Origin: Oscillospiraceae bacterium
GTDB lineage: Bacteria > Bacillota > Clostridia > Oscillospirales > Oscillospiraceae
Length of the DNA: 64,000 nt
Direction of reading: 5' to 3'
Assembly (NCBI GenBank): GCA_009781515.1
Contig: WQXY01000001.1
Location: forward strand, 124,001 to 188,000
Shown: one piece after another, positions 38,556 to 47,026 of the stretch
Layout: each line of letters begins with the position of its first letter
Position numbering within the stretch: the first letter of the stretch is position 1
Notes under the pieces: generated by a model
Databases searched by the model: none
Seen by the model: only the letters and a program-made list of their open reading frames with translations
What the model was told of the DNA's origin: nothing
Made by a program: the position numbers and the translations under genes

Positions 38556-40394
38556 ATGGGTATATTAGATGAGCTAAAATCAGCAAATGAAATAAAGGAT
38601 ATGAGCATCGAAAATCTTTACAAATTATGTGAGGATTTGCGGTGTTTTATGGTATCGAACATTTCCAAGACAGGCGGGCATCTTGCGTCCAATCTTGGTG
38701 TTGTGGAAATTACCGTTGCCATACACAATGTTTTTGATACAAGCAAGGACAGACTCATTTTTGATGTCGGTCATCAGTGCTATACCCACAAAATACTCAC
38801 AGGCAGGCGGGACGGATTTTCCAATCTGCGCGGTCTTGGCGGTATATCCGGCTTTCCAAATCCCGATGAAAGTGAGCATGATGCATTTGTTTCGGGACAT
38901 GCCTCAACATCCGTATCTGTTGCGCTCGGTATGGCAAGGGCGAGCGTTGCACTTGGCGAGGATTATTCGGTTATAGCACTCATCGGTGACGGAGCGCTCA
39001 CGGGCGGGCTTGCATATGAGGGGCTGATTGACGCGGGGCATAGCGGTGTGCCGCTTATAGTAATTCTAAACGATAATGAAATGTCGATTACGGAAAATGT
39101 CGGAGGACTGTCAAATCATCTTGCACGTCTTCGTGTACGTCCGTACTATCTCACATTTAAGAAAATTTACAGGAAAACAATTGCAAAAATCCCCTTAGTC
39201 GGCAAAGGGGTGACGAAGTTCTTCCGCAGGATTAAGGGTCTTTTCAGGTCATCTATTTTACCGTCAAGTATGTTTGAAAATATGGGCTTTACATATTTCG
39301 GGCCCGCAGACGGGCATAATATTAAAGAGGTTTGCAGGCTGCTCAAGGTTGCACGAGACATGAAAAAACCGATTATTATCCACCTCAAAACAACCAAAGG
39401 AAAAGGATATAAATTTGCAGAGGAAAAGCCCGAGATTTATCACGGTGTGCCATGCTTTAACATAGGCAACGGCGAGCCGACGCAAGCGCCGTCAAAAACC
39501 TTTGCTTCGGCATTTGGCGACACGGTGCTCGAGCTTGCCAAAAAGGATAAAAAAATATTAACAGTTACTGCTGCTATGCAGTCGGGGACAGGTCTTGACG
39601 AGTTTGCAGGAGCACTTCCGAAGCAGTTTTTTGATGTCGGCATTGCGGAGGGTCATGCTGTTGCAATGGCGGGCGCTCTCGCTAAGCAGGGAATGCTGCC
39701 TGTGTGTGCAATTTATGCAACTTTTATACAACGTGCGTATGATATGGTGTTTCACGATGTTTGCCTTTCAAATTTGCATGTTGTGTTTGCTGTTGACCGT
39801 GCAGGGCTTGTTGCCGACGACGGGCCTACACATCAAGGTATATTTGATGTCGGAATTTTCCTGCAAATGCCGAATATGACGGTTTTGTGCCCGTCGGGTA
39901 TTTCAGAAATGAAGCATATGTTAAAATATGCAATCTATGATGTTAAAGGTCCTGTTGCTATACGATACCCGCGCGGGGGATGTGAGTGCTACGTGACGCA
40001 GGGTGCTCCTTACGAGCCTATGCTGCTTAAGGAGGGCAAGGAAATTGCAATTCTTACTTACGGCAGGCTCACGGAAAATGTTATGGAAGCAGCGGAGCTT
40101 CTCAGTGAGCAGGGGACAATGGTTTCGGTAATTAAACTGACACAAATCAGCGGTGATTTGATGAGCGACCTATCGGATAAACTTAAAGACATCAGCAGGC
40201 TTTATGTTGTTGAAGAATGTGTCGAAGCGGGTTCGGTGGCACAAAAGCTTGCTCTTGAAATTTCTGCTTCCGATTTAAGCATACAGGTGATGCCGATAAA
40301 TCTCGGCAATCAAATAGCTCCTCCGGCAACTGCAGAGGAGCTGATGAGCATGTATGGCTTGGACGCAAAGGGGATTGCCGAGCGGGTGTTATAA
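38556..40394 (+). CDS. dxs: 1-deoxy-D-xylulose-5-phosphate synthase
   Basis: A 612-residue thiamine-diphosphate enzyme that makes DXP from pyruvate and glyceraldehyde-3-phosphate, first step of the MEP isoprenoid pathway. Motifs are GHQCYTHK, the ThDP-binding GDGALTGG...NDNEMSI, and DRAGLVADDGPTHQG. Full length. No good ribosome binding site precedes the ATG; a TAAGAT or TAAGGT -10-like box lies within 15 bases, so the leader is very short. It converges on cheV with a 6-base overlap. Confidence 0.96.
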   Translation: MGILDELKSANEIKDMSIENLYKLCEDLRCFMVSNISKTGGHLASNLGVVEITVAIHNVFDTSKDRLIFDVGHQCYTHKILTGRRDGFSNLRGLGGISGFPNPDESEHDAFVSGHASTSVSVALGMARASVALGEDYSVIALIGDGALTGGLAYEGLIDAGHSGVPLIVILNDNEMSITENVGGLSNHLARLRVRPYYLTFKKIYRKTIAKIPLVGKGVTKFFRRIKGLFRSSILPSSMFENMGFTYFGPADGHNIKEVCRLLKVARDMKKPIIIHLKTTKGKGYKFAEEKPEIYHGVPCFNIGNGEPTQAPSKTFASAFGDTVLELAKKDKKILTVTAAMQSGTGLDEFAGALPKQFFDVGIAEGHAVAMAGALAKQGMLPVCAIYATFIQRAYDMVFHDVCLSNLHVVFAVDRAGLVADDGPTHQGIFDVGIFLQMPNMTVLCPSGISEMKHMLKYAIYDVKGPVAIRYPRGGCECYVTQGAPYEPMLLKEGKEIAILTYGRLTENVMEAAELLSEQGTMVSVIKLTQISGDLMSDLSDKLKDISRLYVVEECVEAGSVAQKLALEISASDLSIQVMPINLGNQIAPPATAEELMSMYGLDAKGIAERVL

Positions 40395-41306
40395 TATCCA
40401 TTCGTCGATTGTGCCGACGAGTTTGCCGATTTGCGGCTTTGACAGATGAGCGTTGACGCCGATTTTTTCGCCGTTTTGTTTTTGAGCGTCGTCTATAAGA
40501 CTTGAAAATACTATGACGGGTACTTTGAGGAGTACATCGTCATTTTTTATCAGCTTGGTCAGGTGGTGCCCGTCCATTCTGGGCATTTCGATGTCAGTTA
40601 TAACAATTGTAACTTTCTTTTCTATCGGTGTGATGTTTTCAAGACATTGTTCCTTGCATTTTTGCAAATAATCCCAAGCATCCTGTCCGTTGTCAAACTC
40701 GGTGATGTTTGTGTAGCCTGCTGCTTGCAGTGATTGCAATAACATTCTTCTTAAAAATACAGAGTCTTCGACAATCACAATGGGTTTTGAGCACTCTTCG
40801 CGCTCTCCCATTCTGTGAACTTCTGAAATTTGAAGCCCTGTTTCGGGATTGATGTCGTAGAGCACTTTTTCAAAGTCTATAATTGTAATAATTCTGCCGT
40901 CGATTTTTGTGGTGCCTGTGATAACACTGTCGTTATTGCCGTATATTATTGAAGACGGCCTTTCAACGTCGCTCCATTTAATGCTGCGCATACCCTCAAC
41001 CGTGTGCACAAGAAATGCAGCGTTTGTGTTTTCGAAGTTTGTGAGCATAAACATGTTGTTTTCCGGATTTTCGCTTTCGGCAAGTGCCATATAACGCGGC
41101 AGGTTAATAATTGTAATGAGCTTGCCGCGTGGCTTAAATACTCCGTCAATACAAGGGTGAGAGAGTGTCATTGGTGTGATTTTTGAGGCGCGCATGATTT
41201 CCGTGACCTTTGCCACGTTAATTCCAAAAGAGTCGCCTGCCATAGTGAACTCCATGAGTTCAAGAACACTTGTCTCTTCAACTTGCCTCGATACTGAGTT
41301 TCTCAT
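40389..41306 (-). CDS. cheV: Chemotaxis protein CheV
   Basis: A 305-residue fusion of a CheW-like coupling domain (about 18-160; NVAKVTEIMR, PCIDGVFKPRGKLITIINL) with a receiver (about 180-305; IVEDSVFLRRML, VITDIEMPRMDG, LSKP). It couples chemoreceptors to CheA and adapts by phosphorylation. The ATG at 41306 follows GGAGGT. Relevant for taxis or pilus control; no other che genes are in the window. Confidence 0.94.
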   Translation of the reverse strand: MRNSVSRQVEETSVLELMEFTMAGDSFGINVAKVTEIMRASKITPMTLSHPCIDGVFKPRGKLITIINLPRYMALAESENPENNMFMLTNFENTNAAFLVHTVEGMRSIKWSDVERPSSIIYGNNDSVITGTTKIDGRIITIIDFEKVLYDINPETGLQISEVHRMGEREECSKPIVIVEDSVFLRRMLLQSLQAAGYTNITEFDNGQDAWDYLQKCKEQCLENITPIEKKVTIVITDIEMPRMDGHHLTKLIKNDDVLLKVPVIVFSSLIDDAQKQNGEKIGVNAHLSKPQIGKLVGTIDEWIL

Positions 41307-41340
41307 AACATTAACCTCCATATAATGGTAGTCCGATAAA

Positions 41341-41369
41341 AATCTATCACATTTTGATTAAACTTGCAA
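41341..41369 (-). promoter_or_regulatory. Promoter of cheV
   Basis: On the minus strand TTGCAA (41369-41364), 17 bases, TAGATT (41346-41341). Confidence 0.5.
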
Positions 41370-41388
41370 GTCGCTAAATGAGCGAAAT

Positions 41389-41417
41389 TTGACCAAACTC
41401 AAAAAATATGCTAAAAT
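41389..41417 (+). promoter_or_regulatory. Promoter of the glycoside-hydrolase-like gene
   Basis: TTGACC (41389-41394), 17 bases, TAAAAT (41412-41417). Confidence 0.6.
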
Positions 41418-41459
41418 AAGCCCCACTTCCGCTTAGTGGTCTAAATAGGAGTAACATTT

Positions 41460-42809
41460 ATGTTTGGTTATGAGCGAAGAAGCAGCAGAAAAAAAAGAAA
41501 CAGTTTTTTCAGAAGACTACCTAAGTTTTCTGTTATTCTTGTTTCCTGTTATGTAATTATAGCGGCAATTTTCTTTGCTTACGGCATGTCTGAGGGTCCG
41601 GGGCGGATTTATCCGTCAGGTACTCCGACGCCGCCTGTGGAAGCCCCTTCTCCCTCGCCGACAGTCCGTCCTCCGCCGACCGTTGACCCGAACGCAAGCG
41701 CTCCGCATGTGTCGCTGCCTCCCGCTGTCGAGGTTAGGGGATTGTGGTATAACATTTGGTTTCCTCAAGATAATTCTCTGAGAAAATGTATCGAGTATGT
41801 TGAAGCGACAGAGCTTAATACAATAGTTATAGATATTAAAGAAGACGGCGGCCGTGTTACGTTTAGAACAGATAATGAACTGGTACCCGTGTCGTCTCAA
41901 CTGTCCGACAGTCAGATGAGCAATATTTACGGCCCTACAGACTACGCCTCGCTTGATGAAATTGTTGCAGACTTAAAAGCACGCGGTATATATACAATCG
42001 CACGTCTCGTATGCTTTAAGGATGATATATACACAAGAGATTTTCCGCAAAATGCAATTGTTAATAACAGGGGCGAGGTTTGGCGTGACAACCGGAATGT
42101 CAGATGGCTCAATCCGCGTATCGAAGCCAACTGGACATATTTAATTGAGATTGCAAAAGAAGCGGCAAAACTCGGTTTTGATGAAATTCAGCTTGACTAT
42201 GTACGTTTTCCGCTTGAGGGCAAGCTCGGTGAAATAAACTACGGCGCTGCTGCCGACGAAGCCACCAGATACCAAGTAATCAGCGAGTTTGTCGAACTTA
42301 TGCGCGGGGAGCTGGCAAAGCTCGGAGTTCGTACGTCTGCCGATATCTTCGGAATTTCCGGAATTAGCGACAGAGACGCGGGGCATATCGGTCAAAATGT
42401 GCAAATGCTGCTTCCAAGGCTTGATTTTATCAGCCCGATGATTTACCCCTCGCATTTTGCAAACAGCTCAACCGGCGGAGCAATGGGTAACGGTGTAGGG
42501 CAGACTGTTGACGGCATTTTGTTCACTCACCCCGATACGAAGCCATATGAAGTCATTTATCATTCCTTGCAGCATTTTAACCGTCATATTGACCGCTTCA
42601 AAGAAGAAAACCCCGGTGTCGAGGTTGCTGTTATCAGACCGTTCTTACAGTATTTTACAGCGTCATACCTGCCATCCGGATATTACCTCATATATGGTCC
42701 CGATGAAATACGTGCCCAAATACAAGGTGTTTATGACGCAGGTTTTAGCGAATGGCTTTTATGGAGTAATACCAACAACTATCATTACAGCCCCGATATT
42801 TTCCCTTAA
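41460..42809 (+). CDS. Membrane-anchored putative glycoside hydrolase (DUF4015)
   Basis: A 449-residue protein: basic N-terminus, one membrane helix (VILVSCYVIIAAIFFAYGM), a Pro-rich linker with PSPTVRPPPTV, then a TIM-barrel-like DUF4015 domain related to GH13-type enzymes (EVRGLWYNIWF, IVIDIKEDGG, DEIQLDYVRFP, SADIFGI). It is expected on the outer cell surface, acting on a cell-wall or external polysaccharide; the substrate is not known. TAGGAG precedes the ATG. It converges on ilvN with a 4-base overlap. Confidence 0.86.
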   Translation: MFGYERRSSRKKRNSFFRRLPKFSVILVSCYVIIAAIFFAYGMSEGPGRIYPSGTPTPPVEAPSPSPTVRPPPTVDPNASAPHVSLPPAVEVRGLWYNIWFPQDNSLRKCIEYVEATELNTIVIDIKEDGGRVTFRTDNELVPVSSQLSDSQMSNIYGPTDYASLDEIVADLKARGIYTIARLVCFKDDIYTRDFPQNAIVNNRGEVWRDNRNVRWLNPRIEANWTYLIEIAKEAAKLGFDEIQLDYVRFPLEGKLGEINYGAAADEATRYQVISEFVELMRGELAKLGVRTSADIFGISGISDRDAGHIGQNVQMLLPRLDFISPMIYPSHFANSSTGGAMGNGVGQTVDGILFTHPDTKPYEVIYHSLQHFNRHIDRFKEENPGVEVAVIRPFLQYFTASYLPSGYYLIYGPDEIRAQIQGVYDAGFSEWLLWSNTNNYHYSPDIFP

Positions 42810-43288
42810 ATTCCTTGCTTAACTGATATAAGACCGGATCGGCATACTTCGAGTATGCCGATTTCTCTTGCCTGCTCAATAAAGCGCTCGAGTTTTTCGG
42901 ATGCTCCGGATATTTCGGCAGTAATGAAGTCTTCGCCAAAGTCCATGACATTGCCGGCGTAGCTATTTATCAGTTCACTTATTGTTGTCTTGCTTTCCTT
43001 ACCAAGTTTTAATTTAACAAGCATATGCTCTATTGAAACTGCCGTTTCGCTATCGAGCAGCACTACCATTTTAACGTCATGGAGTTTGTTCAACTGCTCG
43101 AGAACTTGACTTCTCATGTACTCATCACCTGTGGATACAATAGTCATTCGTGAATAAGCAGGGTCTTCTGTTTCCCCGACTGCAAGGCTGTCAATATTAT
43201 ATCCGCGTTTTGCATATAGTCCGGCAACTCTGTTGAGTACGCCAAAATGATTTGAAACAATAATTCCGACTATAAACTTCTCTGTCAT
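42806..43288 (-). CDS. ilvN: Acetolactate synthase small subunit
   Basis: A 160-residue regulatory subunit with an N-terminal ACT domain (GIIVSNHFGVLNRVAGLY, RGYNIDSLAVG) that binds valine for feedback control of IlvB. GAGGAGG lies upstream of the ATG. Placed 59 bases after ilvB in the same transcript. Confidence 0.95.
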   Translation of the reverse strand: MTEKFIVGIIVSNHFGVLNRVAGLYAKRGYNIDSLAVGETEDPAYSRMTIVSTGDEYMRSQVLEQLNKLHDVKMVVLLDSETAVSIEHMLVKLKLGKESKTTISELINSYAGNVMDFGEDFITAEISGASEKLERFIEQAREIGILEVCRSGLISVKQGI

Positions 43289-43347
43289 AATGCCTCCTCA
43301 TGTGGTATTAGGTTGTATCGTTAGTATCTTTGTTGTATTGTTCGTCC

Positions 43348-44952
43348 CTACGATGTTTCAACAATCTCGTCAATGTCAATCTTGCACTCTATCAGATAGG
43401 GTCTGTCAAGTGGTGCTTTTTCGAGTGCGTCCTTTAGCTCGGTTATGTTATTTACCGTGCAGCCTGCGGCTCCGAATGCTTTGGCAAGTGCAGGGTAGTC
43501 TGTGTTGTTTTCAAGTGTTGTGCTTGAGTAGTGTTTATCAAAGCTTAGAGTTTGCATTTGCCGCACCATTCCCAAAGTACCGTTATTAAAGAGAATAATT
43601 GTAATCGGCAGTTTGTGTGTTACGGCTGTTTTAAGCTCTGACAGGTTCATCAAAAAGCTGCCGTCACCTGTAAAGAGGACTGTTCTTTTGCCGCCATGTG
43701 CAAGTGATGCTCCTACCCCTGCACCAAGTCCGTAGCCCATGGCTCCAAGCCCACCCGATGACAAGAGTGTTTTTGGTTTTTCAAACCTGTAGTTTTGAGC
43801 GACCCACATTTGGTGCTGTCCTACATCTGTTGTAACTACGGTATTTTCGTCATAATGCCCGTTTACCGCAGAAATAATATTTTGCGGTGTGAGGTTGTCG
43901 CTTCGCGGGCTTTCGCTTATTCTTGTCTGTTTCTTTTCGTCTATACTAAGCTGCATGTCGGAGAGTTTTTCGAGCAGGGCAGGGAGTATGTCGCGCAGGT
44001 CGCCGCACAGGCAAACATCGGGTTGTATGTTTTTTCCGATTTCCGCGGGGTCGATATCTATGTGTATTACCGAGGTGTTTTCTGCAAATTTCCCCGCACT
44101 GCCGGTTGCTCTGTCGGAAAATCTGACCCCGAGCGCAATTATCAAATCAGCCTCGCGCATTGCGGTGACTGCCGCCTCGGTGCCGAACATTCCGCTCATG
44201 CCGAGATTGTTATAATAGGATGCAGGCACCGAGCCGATACCCATAAGGCTCATGCCGATTGGTGCTCCCGTCATCTCAGAGAGCTTAATTATCAAATCGC
44301 CTGTGTTTGTAGCTGTGACGCCTCCGCCCGAGTAGATGTACGGGCGTTTGCTTTTTTCAATGAGCGAGACTGCTTTGTCGAGCGCACTGAGGTCGCTGTG
44401 TCTTTTTGCGGGTTCGCTCAGCTTAAGGTTTGGGTCATAGTCATATGTACCCTGCTGTACATTTTTTGGAATATCAATATGCACAGGCCCTTTTCGCCCT
44501 GTGTTTGCAATTTGAAATGCCTCAGCTATAATCCATTGCAGGTGGCATATATCTTTTACTATATAGCTATGCTTAACAATCGGCAGTGTGCAGCCGACTA
44601 TGTCGATATCTTGAAAGGAGTCTTGTCCGAGCATTGGGACGGAAACGTTTCCCGTTATAAAAATAACTGCTACAGAGTCGAGATATGCCGCAGCAATGCC
44701 TGTTACAAGGTTTGTTGCCCCCGGTCCGCCTGTTGCAAGCACCACAGAGGGTTTGTCCGTTATACGTGCATAAGCGTTTGCAGCAAATGCGGCTCCTTGC
44801 TCACTTGCAGGCAATATATGCCTGATGTTATCGGCATTTTTATACAGCTCGTCATATATGTCAATGACATAACCGCCGGGGTATCCAAACACTGTGTCGA
44901 CACCCTGCCTCATCAATTCTTTAATTAATATATCTGCACCTGTTATTTTCAT
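43348..44952 (-). CDS. ilvB: Acetolactate synthase large subunit
   Basis: A 534-residue ThDP enzyme making acetolactate for valine, leucine and isoleucine. It shows the catalytic Glu region (PASEQGAAFAANAYAR), the ThDP motif GDGSFLMNLSEL...NNGTLGMV and FAD-binding central domain. The ATG at 44952 is used: it lies immediately after a good promoter, and an upstream frame extension to 44994 would precede that promoter. There is no ribosome binding site. No leader attenuator or T-box is possible in such a short leader. Confidence 0.95.
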   Translation of the reverse strand: MKITGADILIKELMRQGVDTVFGYPGGYVIDIYDELYKNADNIRHILPASEQGAAFAANAYARITDKPSVVLATGGPGATNLVTGIAAAYLDSVAVIFITGNVSVPMLGQDSFQDIDIVGCTLPIVKHSYIVKDICHLQWIIAEAFQIANTGRKGPVHIDIPKNVQQGTYDYDPNLKLSEPAKRHSDLSALDKAVSLIEKSKRPYIYSGGGVTATNTGDLIIKLSEMTGAPIGMSLMGIGSVPASYYNNLGMSGMFGTEAAVTAMREADLIIALGVRFSDRATGSAGKFAENTSVIHIDIDPAEIGKNIQPDVCLCGDLRDILPALLEKLSDMQLSIDEKKQTRISESPRSDNLTPQNIISAVNGHYDENTVVTTDVGQHQMWVAQNYRFEKPKTLLSSGGLGAMGYGLGAGVGASLAHGGKRTVLFTGDGSFLMNLSELKTAVTHKLPITIILFNNGTLGMVRQMQTLSFDKHYSSTTLENNTDYPALAKAFGAAGCTVNNITELKDALEKAPLDRPYLIECKIDIDEIVETS

Positions 44953-44959
44953 GTTAATA

Positions 44960-44988
44960 AAATTAACACATGTAGTAATAGCTGTCAA
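44960..44988 (-). promoter_or_regulatory. Promoter of ilvB-ilvN, giving a leaderless start
   Basis: On the minus strand TTGACA (44988-44983), 17 bases, TAATTT (44965-44960), then seven bases to the ATG. Confidence 0.65.
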
Positions 44989-45006
44989 ATACATTAGGTG
45001 CTATGA

Positions 45007-45105
45007 CGTCATTGCGAGGAGCCATTTATGGCGACGTGGCAATCCAGACTACTGCGTTACAATTAAATGCATTTTCTGGATCGCCACGCTTCGCTCGCGA
45101 TGACG
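45007..45105. mobile_element. MITE-like element, about 99 bp
   Basis: Terminal inverted repeats CGTCATTGCGAG (45007-45018) and CTCGCGATGACG (45094-45105), one mismatch, with internal inverted segments GGCAATCCAG / CTGGATCGCC. No coding capacity. A partial copy is at 26246-26283. It lies between two divergent promoters. Confidence 0.75.
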
Positions 45106-45114
45106 AGGATTTTA

Positions 45115-45123
45115 TGCTATACT
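45115..45123 (+). promoter_or_regulatory. Extended -10 promoter of the PPTase gene, giving a leaderless start
   Basis: TGC-TATACT (45115-45123), six bases, then ATG at 45130. No matching -35; the MITE end lies where it would be. Confidence 0.5.
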
Positions 45124-45129
45124 ACTCTT

Positions 45130-45729
45130 ATGTTATATGTTTTTGATGAGTTTGATAGCTTGGATAGTAATTTTTTGATGTGCTGTGATACGCTTTTGTC
45201 ACAAGAACGCAAAGATAAGGTTCAAAGGCTTAAATCAAAGCAAGGCAAAATACAATCTGCTGCTGCTTATCTGCTTTTACGTTATGCTTTGTGTGAAGAA
45301 TTTGGTATAGATGAAGCTGTGAATTTTGAGTATAATGAGTATGGTAAGCCGTTGCTTCAAGGTTATGCACATATTCATTTTAACTTAAGTCACTGCAAAT
45401 CCGCTGTCGCTTGTGTTTTGTCGGATAGCGAGGTTGGTGTTGATGTGCAGGAAATAAGACCTGTTTCCGATAAACTCAAAAAACGGGTGCTCACAAATGA
45501 GGAATGGGAGATGTATTGCAATATAGCACTGCAGCCTGAATACTTTACTAAAATATGGACAATAAAAGAAGCATATGCAAAAAAATCGGGACAGGGGATT
45601 AGCAGCGATTTTTCAAAGATAAATTCAAATGACATTACCGATATAACGGTTTTTCAAAATAAGGATTACTACTGCAGTGTTACAAAAAAAGACTGTAGTA
45701 TAAAGAAAGGGTTTTTATATGAACGATAG
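45130..45729 (+). CDS. Sfp-type 4'-phosphopantetheinyl transferase
   Basis: A 199-residue enzyme that attaches the phosphopantetheine arm of CoA to carrier proteins. Metal and CoA motifs are GVDVQEI near residue 100 and WTIKEAYAKKSG near 140, with NLSHC before them. The ATG at 45130 has no ribosome binding site but follows an extended -10 box. Interestingly CoaD, the penultimate CoA-synthesis enzyme, is encoded four genes downstream. No NRPS or PKS is present in the window, so the carrier is unknown. It overlaps the ligase gene by 11 bases. Confidence 0.9.
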   Translation: MLYVFDEFDSLDSNFLMCCDTLLSQERKDKVQRLKSKQGKIQSAAAYLLLRYALCEEFGIDEAVNFEYNEYGKPLLQGYAHIHFNLSHCKSAVACVLSDSEVGVDVQEIRPVSDKLKKRVLTNEEWEMYCNIALQPEYFTKIWTIKEAYAKKSGQGISSDFSKINSNDITDITVFQNKDYYCSVTKKDCSIKKGFLYER

Positions 45730-47008
45730 GGATGTAAAGGATATTTTTGAGCAGATTATGCAGACTGCTTCGAGTCTTGCCAAGCGGGATATTCTTGTGG
45801 AAAACAGCGGGGATGAGCATTTTACCCGGATGATTAACTATTTGCTCAATCCATACTTAATAACAGGTATTTCGGAAAAGAAAGTGTCAAAGGTTACAGA
45901 CAAACAAGCAACCGAAAGCTTCGGTACATTTTTTGACCTCATGGAGTATATCCTAAAAAACAATACAGGCAGTGATGAGGTTATTTCTAATATTACAGCC
46001 TTTCTTGATGAGCAGGAAAACGATATGAGGGAGTTTTATGCTTCTATAATCACAAAGAGCCTGCGGCTTGGTTGCGATATAAAGTCGATTAATAAGGCAT
46101 TCGGTAAGGAATTCATTCCGCAGTGGGAAGTTCAGCAGTCGTATAGTATCGAAAAGTCTCCTCTTAAGGAAAATGAGTGGTTCTCATTGTCTGAGAAACT
46201 AAACGGAGTGCGGGGGACTTACATCAGCGGCAAGCTCATGAGCCGTCAGGGAAAAGAGTTCACAGGCCTCGAGCATATAATATCCGACATTAATCGTCTT
46301 TTTACGGATGCAACAGGTGTTGTGCTTGACGGGGAGCTTGTGCGGGTAAACAGCGAGGGGTTGTCGGATAATGAGAATTTTAGGATTGGAACGGGGCTGC
46401 TCAGCAGTGATGACGGCGATAAAAGCTGCTTGCAGCTTGTGATTTTTGACGCGCTGCCGATAGAGGAGTTTAAGAATGGGGAAAGCACCAAGACCTATAA
46501 GGAGCGTCTTGAAGACATTAACGGGCTGCGCGAGAAAATCAGGGAGCTTGCGCTGGGGGCGGTTAAAACTGTTGATGTGTTATATACGGGAACAGACGCT
46601 TCAAAAATTGACTTTTATCTCGATAAAATGGTAAGCCTTGACAAAGAGGGCTTAATGCTCAATCGTGACAGTAAGTATTATGTCAAAAGGCATAACGGAA
46701 TTCTCAAGGTCAAGCGGTTTTATACAGTTGATTTAATAGTAACGGCACTTGAGGAAGGCTCGGGCAGGCTCTCGGGCAGGCTTGGTGCGTTTGTTGTCGA
46801 CTATAAGGGGAACGCTCTTAATGTCGGCTCGGGAATGACAGATGAGCAAAGAGCGGAGTTTTGGCAAAAGCAAAATGAGCTTGTGGGCAGAGTCATTGAG
46901 GTTAAATATAAAGAAGAAAGCTCAGATAAAAAAACAGGACTGAGCAGCTTGCAGTTTCCGATATTTGTATCTTTGCGTGAAGAGGGTAAGGAAGAAAGTT
47001 ATCACTAA
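45719..47008 (+). CDS. ATP-dependent DNA ligase
   Basis: A 429-residue ligase of the ATP-dependent superfamily, resembling phage and accessory bacterial enzymes more than the NAD ligase LigA. Residues 1-145 form an N-terminal helical domain. The adenylation motif I is K160LNG with Asn in place of Asp, motif III VVLDGELV, motif IV EGLMLN, motif V LKVKRF, then an OB domain. GAAAGGG lies upstream of the ATG. It is followed 18 bases later by uvrC, which points to a repair role. Confidence 0.88.
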   Translation: MNDRDVKDIFEQIMQTASSLAKRDILVENSGDEHFTRMINYLLNPYLITGISEKKVSKVTDKQATESFGTFFDLMEYILKNNTGSDEVISNITAFLDEQENDMREFYASIITKSLRLGCDIKSINKAFGKEFIPQWEVQQSYSIEKSPLKENEWFSLSEKLNGVRGTYISGKLMSRQGKEFTGLEHIISDINRLFTDATGVVLDGELVRVNSEGLSDNENFRIGTGLLSSDDGDKSCLQLVIFDALPIEEFKNGESTKTYKERLEDINGLREKIRELALGAVKTVDVLYTGTDASKIDFYLDKMVSLDKEGLMLNRDSKYYVKRHNGILKVKRFYTVDLIVTALEEGSGRLSGRLGAFVVDYKGNALNVGSGMTDEQRAEFWQKQNELVGRVIEVKYKEESSDKKTGLSSLQFPIFVSLREEGKEESYH

Positions 47009-47026
47009 CAAAGGAATTACTAATTT

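Noticed and set aside
43795-44928. 377-codon open frame on the plus strand over ilvB
   Set aside because: It runs antisense to a clear acetolactate synthase, has a Cys/Tyr-rich composition and no family features; it is a shadow frame.
44953-44999. Leader-peptide or T-box attenuator for ilvB
   Set aside because: The promoter leaves practically no transcribed leader; there is no room for an attenuator.
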